64,000 nucleotides of DNA from the NCBI RefSeq assembly GCF_047675955.1, contig NC_132910.1, positions 97,242,923-97,306,922 of the forward strand, written 5' to 3'. Below the pieces are notes generated by a model. The model had not been told where the DNA came from. It made no database searches and was given only the letters and a program-made list of their open reading frames with translations. Source of the DNA: Chlorocebus sabaeus. Lineage: Eukaryota; Chordata; Mammalia; Primates; Cercopithecidae. Below, piece after piece: positions 1 through 12,563 of this stretch. The position numbers were made by a program, and so were the translations under genes. How positions within the stretch are numbered: the stretch's first letter is position 1; each line of letters opens with the position of its first letter.

Positions 1-39
1 TTAAATTTTCTACAAACAATAAGTATGGAAATAAATATT

Positions 40-200
40 AGAAAATCTCTTCCCAATTTCTTAATTTTACATATAAGGATTAGACAGCAGCCCAGTGTGG
101 GAAGTGACTTGCTCAGGATCACACAATGTCTAATAGTGGCTGAGTCAGGATTACAAGGAAGAGCTCCCAAACACTCTTCCTTCTCCACACCATTAATCTT
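40..200 (-). repeat. MIR fragment
   Basis: Matches the minus strand of the MIR tRNA-related region: gaagtgacttgctcaggatc, then acacaatgtctaatagtggc and tgagtcaggatt. Old and diverged. Confidence 0.6.
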
Positions 201-1148
201 TATTTGACTCTAATATACTATGTAGCTAAGATATATATGAATATCAAAAATACACAGCATGGAAATTGTATAGACACTCTAAAAAGTAAAAGACTAGTCA
301 GCAAGCAGTGAAGTACTAAATTGACTTCAAATTTTTATTAAGGTTATCCTTCCGTTAGTGATTGAAGGTATATTAGCTTAGTGGGCCATGCAATAGCTGT
401 AGCACCACAACTAATGGACTGCCAAGAGATGATTTAATAAACAGGCCCAGCTGAACAACAGTGTGTAAGTAACTCTGACAACCTGAGGCTTTCTCCTGGT
501 CAAATGTTTTATATCTGTAAGTGACTTTCTCTAAAAAAAAATCACCTGTGAAGATACTCTCAGAAGGTTTCACTGTAATAACAATGGTCCAAACATTCTT
601 ATATAAGTTCAGATTCTTCAAGATCTTAAGATGTGATTAAAAAGAAAAAAAGTTTAAAGGTCTTGTCCCCAGATCCTTCTACAGGCACCATTTATAACAT
701 GGTTAGAGATCCAGTTAAATAACACATTCAGCAACTACAACATGTATGTCTTCTGGCTGAAGTAAAATTAAAAAATACAGCAACTTTTAAAATGCTGCCC
801 TCTAGATTTTACTCCAATATGCAAGCAATGAAAATTGGGGAAAAGGCATTAAATAAAAATATTTATTAAATACAGGTCTATAAAATATTATGTCATCTTT
901 ATAACATAGACCAACTTGCATTGGGAGGAGAAAAACAAAAGTAGTATGGGGAGAAAAACACTAAATGAGTGAAGATTTTTAAAACGAATATTGCATATGA
1001 TTAATGAGAGTTCAGGGAAAAGTTAACTTCACATGCTTTACAATATTGCTGAAAGTGTGGCAAATATCAGTATCTTACAAATGTCCATACATGTCCCTTG
1101 ACCCAGCAATGTCTCTTGTAAAAATTTATCTCAGAAAATAATTCGGTT

Positions 1149-1453
1149 ACATCTGTAATCCCAGCATTTTGGGAGGCTGAGGCAGGAAAATTGTTTGAGG
1201 CCAGAAGTTCAAGGACAGCCTGGGCAACATAGTAATATCCTGTCTCTAGAAAAAATCAAAAACTTAGCCAGGTATTGTGGCACATGCCTGTATGCCCAGC
1301 TACTTGGGAGGCTGAGGCAGGAGGATTGCTTGGGCTCATGAGTTTGAGGCTGCAGTAAGCTAGGATTGTGTAACTGTACTCCACCCTGGGTGACAGAGCA
1401 AGACTCTGTCTTTAAAAAAAAAAAGAAAGAAAGAAAAAAAGAAAGAAAGAAAA
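1149..1453 (+). mobile_element. AluJ
   Basis: Lacks the first bases of Alu. It has gtaatcccagcattttggga, a dimeric body with the J-type ggctgcagtaagctaggat right arm, and an A-rich tail with AAAG units. Heavily diverged. Confidence 0.9.
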
Positions 1454-1510
1454 CAGAATTCAGGTCCACAAAAAGATTTAGCTAAAAAGATTTTTATCAT
1501 ACCATTATTT

Positions 1511-1525
1511 CCTTTTTCTTTTTCT

Positions 1526-1557
<32 letters not shown>

Positions 1558-1832
1558 TTGAGACAAAGTCTTACCCTTTTGCCCAGGCTAGAGTGCAGTG
1601 GCACAATCAGTTCACTGCAGTCACGATCTCCTAGATTCAGACGATCTCCCACCTCCTCAGCCTCCCAAGTAGCTGGGACTACAGGTATGTGCCACCATGC
1701 CTAGCTAATATTTGAGAGATGAAGTCCCACTATGTTTCCCAGGTTGGTCTTGGAATTCCTGGGCTCAAGCACTCCTTCCGCCTTGGCCTCCCAGAATGCT
1801 GGAATTATAGGCATGAGTCACCACGCATGGCC
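1511..1832 (-). mobile_element. AluJ, inverted to its neighbour
   Basis: Poly(T) head followed by the complement of a full dimeric Alu ending in catggcc. Flanked by CCATTATTT at 1502-1510 and 1833-1841, a probable target-site duplication in the older L1. Confidence 0.9.
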
Positions 1833-2175
1833 CCATTATTTTCTAATAGTAAAAACATAAACTGGAGCTATCCAGGGCTGAAATTAATGATTACACATCC
1901 ATACATGAGAATAATGAACAGTCTATATGAAGAATGTTGTAGAACACTATCAAGAGATGTTCACACTATATTAAGTGGACAAATAGAGTTACAAAACAGT
2001 ATGAATTGTATGACTCATTTCATTAAACATATGTGCAGATTAAAAGGTTTGAAAAGATACACATAAAAACATTAATGTAGTTATCTGAACAGTGCGACTA
2101 TGGTATTTTTTATTTATATTTTCTATATTGCTCACTAAGAATACATAATGCTTCTGTAATAAAAAATAAGTTATT

Positions 2176-4364
2176 AAAATATTATAAACCATACAAGAAC
2201 ATAAAATTTTATTATATAGTCATTGCAGAACATTGTATGTGACTAAGAGAAGTCACAATGCAATGTACTTTAGGACAGTGAATGAATAGTAAGCCTTTCC
2301 CTTGAAATGCCATTGGCCTAAAATTATGTTCATGTGATAATATGAGCCTAATCCAAAAAAGAAAGTGTCATGCCATTGAGAATAACAGTAATTTTATGAT
2401 ATTAGAAAAAGAATCTATGACAGTCATTATCAAAGTAGTCATTATTGGAGGAAAAAAACTGCAAATAAATGAAGACATTTATGTAGAATGATTTTAGGTT
2501 GCAGGCAAAGTAGATGAGGGTTTAATATTTAAAGCCACAGATGGTATCTTAGATAAAAACAGAGTTTTTGTTTCCTTTAAAACAGAGTTTATTATTTACC
2601 CATTTTTTAAAAAGTATTCCCTTAACTCACAATAGAAAAGATAAAGTTGAAGAAATTTGTTCCAGATGTAAAGCTCAGATTCATGATTCTTTTTTAAAGA
2701 TACTCAATTTCTTATGAAACAAAGACAGAGCTTCCCACTAGAATTTTCACAGGAAATATTTCCACTAAGAACAACATTTTTTAGGACTGAAATTTGTTTG
2801 TTAAAAAGTTATTTATACAGTCCAACCAAGTATCAGACAGCCACTGTGCATAATTAACACATAAATATTCTCTCTTCCTCTCTCCAGAAATCTGCACATC
2901 ATACTCACGGTATGACTAATTCAAAATAAGTTCATGAAATTAATTTTTTCCTTTTCTAAACACATACGAAAACAAGAAAATTACTTAACAGGTAAGAATA
3001 CATTTTTGCTTTTAAAACTCTTTACACCATCTTAAAACTGATCCCTGATTCCTTATCTTATAAAACTTATTCCTAGGAAAATTTATAAATAAAATGAAGT
3101 TTACAGGCACAATGATATTCTGCAGCCTTTTGAAAAACTCCTTTTTGATTCAACAACAGATAATTTGCACACTTTATTCTCCCTACCTCTGGGAGATATA
3201 ACTGCTTGATACTTTTTATAACCTTAAATATAAAGTTTTAACATTCTTTATTTTATTAGAAAAAAAGATATCTGTGTTTCTTGCAAAGTTACTGTTCATT
3301 TCCATTAAAACAGTGAAGCCGTCATGGAAAAACACTACTTAAATGTGATTTGTCCATGCACAAAGTTCCTATTACATCAAATCATTCATAAAATACCCCC
3401 TTGGCAAGGAGGTTATAAGGAAGCTTGAAGCATCAGGTAACAGTTGGACTGAAAGATGTCTGTGGCTGCTTCCAAACCAGTCATTCTCTGCAGTTCTTAA
3501 AGATCGCAGTTTAACTGAAGTCTTCATCAGACACCAAGTGAGTTAATATGTACTGAAAGACTCTTCAAGAATACAAATGAGGTTACTCAAACCAACCCTC
3601 CTGTCTAACCACAATTATTATTATAGCTCAAATCCAAATTGTGAACATCGTTTGAGATTTTTCTAAGATGTTCTTTAACCCGCTTTCTCCTCTTTTCTTC
3701 TATATTTTCTACATAGTTCTAATCTTAAAGTTGAAAGAGGTTTATGTGTTTTAGAAAAAAAAGTGGATGCTTTTAAAAAATGTATTCCCTTAACTACTCC
3801 TTACATCTACTTTCTAATCCCCAACTCACTTAATTAAATTCAGTGTGAATTTAAATTGCAATTAACATCTTTTGAGGGATTACATGTTCTAATCACAATT
3901 ATGCAGTGAATATTTGAAACACATACATTTTGTTATATTATCTGAAATGCAAATTGGAGTCCAGAAGAAGATGTTTAATAAAAATGTATAGTACTGAAGA
4001 CTTTATTATAGATCCTAAGGGACTAGAAATGAGATTTAAAAGAGTAAAAGCACTGATACAAGTATAAAAACAAATTGCTTCACCTCCAAAACCCCTGGAA
4101 ATGGCCCCACTTGGCTCCCATTTAATCTAGCTTCTTTGCAGTTTAAAAACTGTCTTCCAAGATGTTTTATTAACCAAACTGAATTTCATTTCTTCCCCCT
4201 AGATTGGGAGCTCACAGAGTCCTAAATGAGACATGATACATAAAATTCTGTAAGGGCAGGGGACAAAATCTGTTTTTCTGACCCAGGAAGTTATAATGAA
4301 ATGATTAATTTCTTTTTCTTAACTTTTCCTTCAAATTTGCATTTCATAAGCAGAAAAAAAAAAG
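2176..4364. other. Unassigned intronic sequence
   Basis: A+T-rich single-copy-looking DNA with no open frame of note, no splice-flanked exon and no repeat I can name. Confidence 0.5.
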
Positions 4365-4500
4365 CTGACATTTATTGAGCACCTTCTATATGCCAGACAA
4401 TGTGTTATTTTATTTAATCCTAAATATAACCCTATAAGGTAAGGATTACTTTATTTTATAGATATAAAAGTTAAGGCTCAGAGTAGTTAAGTGGTTAAGA
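4365..4500 (-). repeat. MIR
   Basis: The order tttattgagcaccttctata, then tgccagacaatgtg, ttaatcct, ccctataaggtaagga and ttaaggctcagagtagttaa is the complement of the MIR 3' half. Confidence 0.8.
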
Positions 4501-5234
4501 GAAATAAATTAAATGCTTCAGTGGTGAAACTGTAATTTGACTTCTAAATCCATGCTCCCATCTGGTAAAAGGATAGTATAATTTCTGCAAAGGTGAGACC
4601 TTAGGAGGAAAGCCTAGAATGAAGCACCTATTTTCAATATTAAGATTAACTACAATCCTCTCTACCACGCTGTTGGGATTGTTGTGGCCCCAGAAAACAA
4701 CTTCATCTCTGGTAGTAAGCTTGGACAAAATGCTTCAAGAAGTTTCATTCCTGGGGCTCTCAGGACTTTTCTGCAGAGGCCAAGAGGTTGCTAAAAGCCA
4801 GAATTACTTGGCATCTTCTTAATCAATGCCAGGATTTGCCATAAAGTAAAGATCTGGTGCATTAATCTATGCCCAGTTTCCTCTTGGTAACTTTCCCATT
4901 CCATCTTCAGGGTCTATTTGTATACTTACCAGATTGTTAGCTCCCAGGCTAGGTTTATGTTGAAGGAAACTAAGGCAAACTCAAGTTCTGCCTTTCACTC
5001 CCTTCCACTGTCAGTTTCCTGTTAATTAATCATTTTTCTACGCAACTTTTGCTGCTATGCTTTACTAGTAAAACAGAGACTAGTTAAGCTAGCTATTACT
5101 TTTTCCTTTGAGAAAGACAACACTAAGTTGCTAAACTCCCTACCTAGTTAACTCTGAAAAGTAGGTTTGAACACACACATGCACACAAATACTTTTTTAC
5201 TCCTTAGCATGTTTTTTGTCTTTTTCTTTCTCTC
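4501..5234. other. Unassigned intronic sequence
   Basis: No repeat, exon or RNA gene recognised. Short open frames on both strands around 4500-4820 overlap each other and look like chance. Confidence 0.5.
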
Positions 5235-5526
5235 TTTTTTTTTTTTGAGACAGAGTGCTCTGTTTCCCAGGCTGGAGTGCAATGGCATAGTCTCAGCAAA
5301 CTGTAACCTCTGCCTCCCAGGTTCAAGTGATTCTTGTGCCTCAGCCTCCCAAGTAGCTGGGAGTACAGGCATATACCAATATGTCTGACTAATTTTTGTA
5401 TTTTTAGTAGAGATGGGGGTTTCACAATGTTGGCCAGTCTGGTCTCAAACTTGTGACCTCAGGTGATTCACCTGCCTCAACCTCCCAAAGTGCTGGGATT
5501 ACAGGCGTGAGCCACCGCACCTGACC
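5235..5526 (-). mobile_element. AluS
   Basis: Poly(T), gagacagagtgctctgtttc, body through ggattacaggcgtgagccac to ctgacc: complement of a full-length Alu. Confidence 0.92.
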
Positions 5527-5704
5527 TTGCCCTCTTTTATCTATGATCCAGCCTCCTGGATCTATGTGATGTGACGATGCCTAATGTGACACAACACCCT
5601 GTACCAGGACAGATATGACAACCCAAAGATTAGAGAGAGGTAGGTGGGAGAAGAGAGATATTACAGTGTATAATTTACCACGTGAAACAGCCATGAGATG
5701 TGTA

Positions 5705-5925
5705 GGCATCAGAGGGTCCCAGACTTAGTTTACCTAGGTCTGAATGCAGTTCCACAGCTAGAGAACCTCTAATGAGCTTAATTAAACTTCAAGCCTCTGT
5801 TCCCTCATCTCAATAATGGGCATAATATCTACTTACAAGAATTTTGTGAGAATTAAATAAGATAATTCATGACAATCAGTAGCACCATAAGCTTAATAAA
5901 TATTAGCTATTATTAATCATATCAT
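5705..5925 (+). repeat. MIR
   Basis: Ends with tcatctcaataatgggcata, a tgtgagaattaaataagata stretch and taataaatattagctatta, the MIR 3' half in sense orientation. Confidence 0.75.
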
Positions 5926-6095
5926 CATCAATATTATCACATTACCAAGTGGTAAGAGCCATTAATCAATGACTTGCCAAATCAGAAATCCAGAAATAGA
6001 GATATAAAACTTCTGATACATTTGAAAACATAGAGACAAATAAACATTTTAATGTGGGAAAAAGGAGGGATGGACATGAGGGCATGGAGCAAGGC

Positions 6096-6422
6096 ATTTA
6101 TTTATTTTTTTATTTTTTACTTTAATTTTTTTTTTTTTTTTTTGACGGAGTCTCGCTCTGTCACCCAGGCTGGTGTACAATGGCACAATCTCGGCTCACG
6201 GCAACCTCCACCTCCAGGGTTTAAGCAAGTCTCCTGCCTCAGCCCTCTGAGTAGCTGGGACTACAGATGTGCGCCACCACACTCAGCTAATTTTTGTATT
6301 TTTAGTACAGATGGGGTTTCACCATGTTGGCCAGGCTGGTCTCGAACTCCTGACCTCAAGTGATCTACCCGCCTCAGCCTCTCAAAGTGAGGGATTACAG
6401 GCATGAGTCACCATGCCTGGCC
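6096..6422 (-). mobile_element. AluS with extended T-rich head
   Basis: Complement of a full Alu (gacggagtctcgctctgtca to gcctggcc). Flanked by AGCAAGGC at 6088-6095 and 6423-6430, consistent with a target-site duplication. Confidence 0.92.
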
Positions 6423-6430
6423 AGCAAGGC

Positions 6431-7134
6431 TTTCAAAATGCAGTGTTTAATTCTTAGGACATAATTGATTGTGATTTTAAAATCATAACCTGTTACATGG
6501 GTGGTACTTCTTTGTTAATATTTAGAGATTTGTGAGGCTTCAGAAAATATTCAATTTTTAAACCATTGTTGGGGATGAGGGGGTACTTTAAAGTCCTTAG
6601 GGAAAACTAAACCTGTATGGAGAAGGTCTTCACAGTTCTAATTAGGATTGCAGTTTGGATTAAAAAGAATCATTCAGGGTTCTTCTGAAATTTCCTGAAA
6701 AGCAAAGCTGAATGGGGAGCACAATCAGAAGGAGAGTACAGTCACTGGAGAAGCTAATGGCTTCTAGGAGGGTACAAACAAACCCCTCTGGCAAGATCTT
6801 GGCATTTTTCCTATGACGTACCTCTTCTAACCCAGTCATCATTTCTCTGACTCTGGCCTTTCTTGTGCTCCTAAAATAGTAACATAGGGATGACGTAAAG
6901 AGGCATAAATGGTTGCTGAAGACAGGAAAGTGGTCAGGAGAGGCAGAAGCTATTGCTGGTGTCAGAGAGATTGGAAATTTAACTCAGTCAGCAGTTGCAT
7001 GAAGATGCCAAAGGGCACATGGGAAATGCTTCCTTGAAAGCAACACCAGGGAAAAGTAAGAGAAAACAGAGGACACTAGGATCTGTGGAGTTAGAATGCT
7101 TCTACTTGAATCTGCGTACTATCATCAAAATCAA
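6431..7134. other. Unassigned intronic sequence
   Basis: No named repeat and no exon signal seen. Confidence 0.5.
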
Positions 7135-7255
7135 CCTAATTATTCAGTAAACATTTGATGAATTCCTACTGTGTATAAAAAACAGTGAAATATTTTCTTA
7201 TTGTAAGATATGATCACCATCCTCAAGAACATTTCAACCTATAAAGGAATATTAG
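7135..7255 (-). repeat. L2 3' end fragment
   Basis: attcagtaaacatttgatga, then attcctactgtgta and accatcctcaagaacatt resemble the complement of the L2 3' end. Confidence 0.5.
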
Positions 7256-7283
7256 CATGTATAAAACCCAAAGCTGATTTATG

Positions 7284-7548
7284 TATTTATTGGCTCTTGC
7301 TCTGTCACCCAGGCTCAAGCACAGTGACATGATCATGGCTCACTGCAGCCTCAACCTCCCAGGCCCAAGCAATCCTCCCACCTCAGCTTCCTGAGTAGTT
7401 GGGACCATAGGTGCATGACACCACACCTGGCTATTTAAAAAAATTTTTTTTGTAGAGATGAGGTCTCACTATGTTGCCCAAGTGACCCTCCTGCCTCAGC
7501 CACCTCCCAAATGCTGGGATTACAGACATGAGTCACCACACCCAGTCC
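7284..7548 (-). mobile_element. AluJ
   Basis: Complement of a diverged Alu with a J-type left arm (ggctcactgcagcctcaacc) and a short deletion near 7480. Confidence 0.88.
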
Positions 7549-7964
7549 AAAACAACTTTAAAAGAAAACAAAGGCATTCCTTTAAAATCAAACTTCCTTT
7601 AAAATAGAATTTATTATTTACTCCATGATGGGCTACGTTTGGGGCAGATATATAACCATGCAATGTGGAATGGCTACGTTTGGGGTAGATGTATAAATAT
7701 GTTCTGACAACAGGCAGCAAACAGAGCTTGCACTATTATTTAGTTGGAGAAGAAGGATGTAAAAAAGTTATAATTCTTTGGCTATTTCTCTCCTATCTCA
7801 TGGGCTTATTGCTTCCTTTAATGTCTTTTCTTCCAAGTCTTAACAACTTAACAACTATTGTTCAAACTTAGGGGATTATTTTAACTGCCACTTTTAAAGA
7901 ATGTCCTCAGTTAGAACTCCTCTTGAAATATCCCTAGGTATACTACTGATTCTGAGATACAGAT

Positions 7965-8065
7965 GCATATAATATATACATACATATAAATGTACATATT
8001 TTTATATATATGTACATATATAAATATATACACATGCCATACACATACCCCATGTATATATAACT
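7965..8065. repeat. TA/TACA-rich low-complexity tract
   Basis: Alternating TATATA, TACATA and TGTACA units with imperfect self-complementarity. Confidence 0.85.
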
Positions 8066-8439
8066 AAATGGGTAATATAAAGACATGCTATAAAAGGATT
8101 TTCCTATAACTACAAAGAAGGACTGCTCAGATAGAATTGGTTCCTTCCCTCTTCATTCTTAATATTTAAAGTCAAATGCACAATTACCTTTTCAGAAAAA
8201 AGTCTCTTTTCTGATATAACACAAGGTACTTACCTCAAACTTGAACAAAGTTTTCACTAGAGTATTAAAATGATGTTTACATATTTATATTTTTCATTAA
8301 AGAAATCATGTGAATTCTTTTTCACCAGATATATGATAACCATACTACTAGACTATGGAGCCTAAAACTAGCCCCAAACTCCTCTTTGCAAATCTGCAAA
8401 GCATGACTAATGCAGGCTAGCATGTGGGTATGGGAAATT

Positions 8440-8535
8440 CACTAGCACTAATAACAACCACCACTTCTCAATCCTCTATGTGTGCCAAGCACTGTGCATA
8501 CATCATCTTTACATATATCACTTCATGCAATAGGT
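8440..8535 (-). repeat. MIR fragment
   Basis: tgtgccaagcactgtgcata followed by catcatctttacatatatca matches the MIR complement. Confidence 0.6.
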
Positions 8536-8629
8536 ACAGTGCTAAGTAAAAAACATGAGATGTATTTAAAATACAGCCCAACTATATATGGCCATTTTAA
8601 ATTAGCTTAGACAAACAAATGGTTACACA

Positions 8630-8875
8630 TTGAGTATCTCTTAACCAAAATGCTTAGGACCAGAAATGTTTCAGATTTTTAGATTTTTCAGATGTTTGAA
8701 TATCTGCATTATATATACTTTCTGGTTGAGCATCTCTAACCCGAAAATCCAAAATCCAAAATGCACCAGTGAGCATTTTCTATGAGTGTCATGTTGCCAT
8801 TCAAAACGTTTTAGATTTTCGAGCATTTCCAGTTTCAGATTTTCAGAACAGGGATACTGAACTTGTATAAATAGT
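8630..8875 (+). mobile_element. Nonautonomous DNA transposon, Tigger-type
   Basis: ttgagtatctcttaaccaaa at the left and gggatactgaacttgta at the right resemble the terminal repeats of a common pogo/Tigger MITE (GTTGAGTATCCCTTATCCGA type). The body has repeated 'aaaatccaaaatccaaaatg' and cagattttcag words. Subfamily not named. Confidence 0.6.
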
Positions 8876-11800
8876 TACACACGTACGGATAGTCGAAAAC
8901 TTTCCTAAATTTAGGCATATACTAAAGTAACTACAGAAGTTATCTAGAACACTGGACCAACCAGGTTTTCTTTTCCATTCAGTTTTCTTTTAGCATTTGA
9001 AGTATGGCTTATTATAAAACTAACTTTAGAAACACACCCTAGGGTTTTGTTTGAGGGACCTTTTAGATCTTTAAGTTAGATAAGGTCTATCTGAGTATTT
9101 TTCTGTGTCAAATTCCAGTTGTAGCTAAAGTCACTCCTATTTGGTGAGGCTTGCTGAAAAGAAAGTAGATAAAATCCTCAACCCATTGAAAGTATACAGT
9201 TACACATATTAAAGGAATGATCTCATAACTGAAAATGATAGTTATTACAACTACAATTAAATATCATAATTATGGCAAGTATTTAATGAGTAGTCACTCT
9301 ATGTCACACCAAATTATTTATATTCTTTACCTTTCCATTTAAAATTCATATTATACCCATTTTACAGCTGAAGTAAACAAGAAGTAAAATAATTTATCTA
9401 AAATCAGATAGTAATTAATTAGTAGAGTCTGCATTTGAACAGGTCTAGAGACACCAAAGCCCACTCTTTTCACTATGTTAAGGTGTCAACATTAAAAACC
9501 TTGACTAAATATAAAATGCTTGAACCACCACTTATATCAAATTCACGAACTCAAGAAAATATCCCTCTGACCCACCCAACCATTTCCTGTCCTCTATACC
9601 CCCCAACTCCCAAAAGATAGCTCATGCAGTTTTCCAAATGTACACTAAAAATAAAGAGAAATAAAAGTGACATCTCAATACAAAATATAAATCCTTCAGC
9701 ATCTTAAAAATAAACTTTTCTATAAAATATAGTGGAATAACTGAGGGACAAACATTAAAGAATAATGAACGTGCAAAAAAATGCACTGCTGTCAGCATTA
9801 TACCTGGGTACAAATGTGTTAGAGCATCTTAGTTTAAAACAAATCAAGTTAAGTGCCTGTTTAGAAAAACACTTCCATGTACGGCATACATACCAGTGTT
9901 AGGACGAAAAGCAAACCCAGAAATTAATTAAGAAATGAGTGGTTTTACAGAGTGCTATAAGAAGAACTTTCTAATAAAGTGAAATCTTCCTACAGATTTC
10001 CTTCTCTCATTTACATATCTGTGCAGGCTTATTCTGTTTTTTTTTTTTTTTCTTTCAAGCCCCTTTGCCCTTTCAATCATGAAGCATATTACTCCACTGT
10101 CAGTGCAAAGCAGTTCCTAACAACAGGGAACCCAGCTGGGATAGGAAGAGGGCAGCGGGCTCATGCATTAACATAATAATCCAACTGTGTTCCCATAGGC
10201 CCTTAGGGCAGACAGCATATTAGGTAGGCCTCCTGTGCAGACCCTGGTGGAAGCTGCCTTATCACCTGCCTATCAACCTGTGGCAGCTAGAGCTAGCTCA
10301 ATAGCACCAGCTCCTGCCAAGCAGTGGTGCCCAATTACCTTACTACAAAAGACAGAAATCCATTTTTCTATGTCGGTTTAATGTACCCAATGCATTTCCT
10401 TATTTATGATTTGAATCTATGTTTCTGCATCGTTTCCAGGGGATTGACTTATTGCCTTTTAACTTTTTAAAGTCTAGTTATCTAAAGGCCATTCTGCAGC
10501 AGTAGGTAGGAATGAGACTGAAATGTGAATTTCAAATATAAAAGCCCAAGTTGGTAAAAAGCAAACCACTTGGTCACCGGTTGTCTAAAGATTCCTCAAT
10601 CAATATAGAGGACTAGAAGTGTGAGGAAGATCTGAATGGCAGTCATCACTATTTCCTCATGGGGATAAAAGTGAAGGTACTCCTATACCAATGTCTTCTT
10701 TAAATGTTTCAAGCACATCGTAAGATTCCCATAAAGCATAAACCTTTGTGCATACTGATTCCAATAAGAAAAGTTGTGGATAGATTACTACAACTGGCTG
10801 ATGGTATAAGCAAAAAAGATGTCAAAATCATTTTGTTTAATCTCAAATGATTATTGAAGATAGTTTAAAAAAAAAAAAAAAGGCTGACCCGCTGACATGT
10901 TTTTTACTGTTTGCATGTATGACACATATGTTTTATTTTAATGCTGTTTGGTTTCTAGAATGTTTTATCTGTGTGTGATTTTCTTTCCAACCTACAATAT
11001 ATATCAAGTAAAGAAAAGCTGAAGGGTATATTCCACTAAAAATTTCTATTTACCACATTACATAAGATCATCTTTAAAACACCTTAACAGACGTTTGAAA
11101 TCATAATTCATTTCGGTGAATTAAATATAGCCTCATTCCTTGAAATTTCCCCTTAAAAAGGTTGCAAAGAAGGGGTATAATTTGACATTTAATTTAATGG
11201 GAAAAAGTGCTTTTAGAAGTGTTCTAAATAACGCTATTTAAAAGAGCATGAGACTACCAATTTGGCTAGGGAAACATTTTCTACTAATTGAGTATTTTTA
11301 AAAAATGAGTTTCTAGAAATCTTACATTTTGGTGGGTATTTTAATTTTAAAAAATGGATCCTGCAGTCAAACAAAAGTACATGTATCCAACATTTCTATA
11401 AATTTTAAATGTTAGGGAACCAACACTATTATTTATAGCAACCAACCTGATATACTTTATATACATTCTAATAATTAATCAAAATTAAGTATCAAGGGCT
11501 ATGGCACTGATTTTCACTGGCACAGTTATCTCTGTTACCTTAACAGTTTTTGCAACACATTAGACAGGTGAGGGTGACCATTCTGCAACTTGTCAGTTCT
11601 TTGGATTACTTCCATACATACCAGACAGGGTTTTATATGAAGTAAATATCCTCCTCATGTTGAAGAAAGTTGTTCTTTACTAAACAACCTGAGGAAAAGT
11701 CAAATAAAAGAGAAAAAAAAAAAAACCCTAGAAGAAGTTTTCCTTCCATAAGTAAATCCTGAGCTATTTAATAGTCTCTAAACAATATACTGCAATATGT

Positions 11801-12187
11801 TATTGATAAAAGTATAAATACAAAATACTAAACTCCATTATAAATATTAATGCTCATATATGTGTTAAACAACAAAATTATACACATCTGCCTCTTGATC
11901 TTTTGGGGGATTCCAGGGGCTCTTTATTCTTCAAGAATTCTTACATTTTGACAAAATGTAATGCATCTTCCAAGTCATTAAGGATAGAAATTTGATTTCT
12001 GATTAAAAAACAATCAACAGCAGCCATGTGGTGACAGGATAAATAGTGGCCAGACTTTACCACTTTAATTCCTTAAAGAGGTACATTTCCACTCTAGTGT
12101 AAACAAAAAAAGCATGTATATGAAATAGAAATCAGTTATGCCATCACTAAGAACTTGATTTTATCTTAAATAGCAACTTATTTAGCT
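8876..12187. other. Mostly unassigned intronic sequence
   Basis: Contains a diverged MIR (about 9275-9440, minus) and short A or T runs (10038, 10868, 11717). Between 10040 and 10340 lies a less A+T-rich stretch without recognised repeats. No exon found. Confidence 0.5.
9275..9440 (-). repeat. MIR
   Basis: tatacccattttacagctga and the trailing atctaaaatcagatagtaat fit the MIR complement; very diverged. Confidence 0.55.
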
Positions 12188-12203
12188 AGAATAATTTGGT
12201 CTC

Positions 12204-12547
12204 AACACCGCATGTTCTCACTCGTAGGTGGGAACTGAACAATGAGATCACTTGGACTCGGGAAGGGGAACATCACACACCGGGGCCTATCATGGGGAGG
12301 GGGGAGGGGGGAGGGATTGCATTGGGAGTTATACCTGATGTAAATGACGAGTTGATGGGTGCAGCACACCAACATGGCACAAGTATACATATGTAGCAAA
12401 CCTGCACGTTGTGCACATGTACCCTACAACTTGAAGTTTAATAATAATAAATAAATAAATAAATAAATAAATTAAATTAAATTAAATTAAATAAAAAATA
12501 AAAAATAAAAAAAAATGTTTGGTTACTTAGGAAAAAAAAAAAAAAAA
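12204..12547 (+). mobile_element. Young 5'-truncated L1 3' end (L1PA lineage, OWM-type)
   Basis: Begins inside the L1 3' UTR at catgttctcactcgtaggtg and contains the G-rich ggggaggggggaggggggag polypurine tract and the end tgtgcacatgtaccctacaa. The A-rich tail carries AATA/AATTA units, then a short unique word and a second A run. Perfect 16-bp duplications (AGAATAATTTGGTCTC) flank it at 12188-12203 and 12548-12563, showing a recent endonuclease-dependent insertion. Confidence 0.95.
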
Positions 12548-12563
12548 AGAATAATTTGGTCTC

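Larger units (their letters stand above)
1030..2175 (+). mobile_element. Old L1 (L1M) 3' end split by two Alus
   Basis: cccttgacccagcaatg and aatttatctcagaaaataat before the first Alu, and ttaagtggacaaatagag, then aaaacagtatg and a terminal attttctatattg stretch after the second, are the standard late-ORF2/3' UTR landmarks of mammalian-wide L1. Alus occupy 1149-1453 and 1511-1832. Confidence 0.65.
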
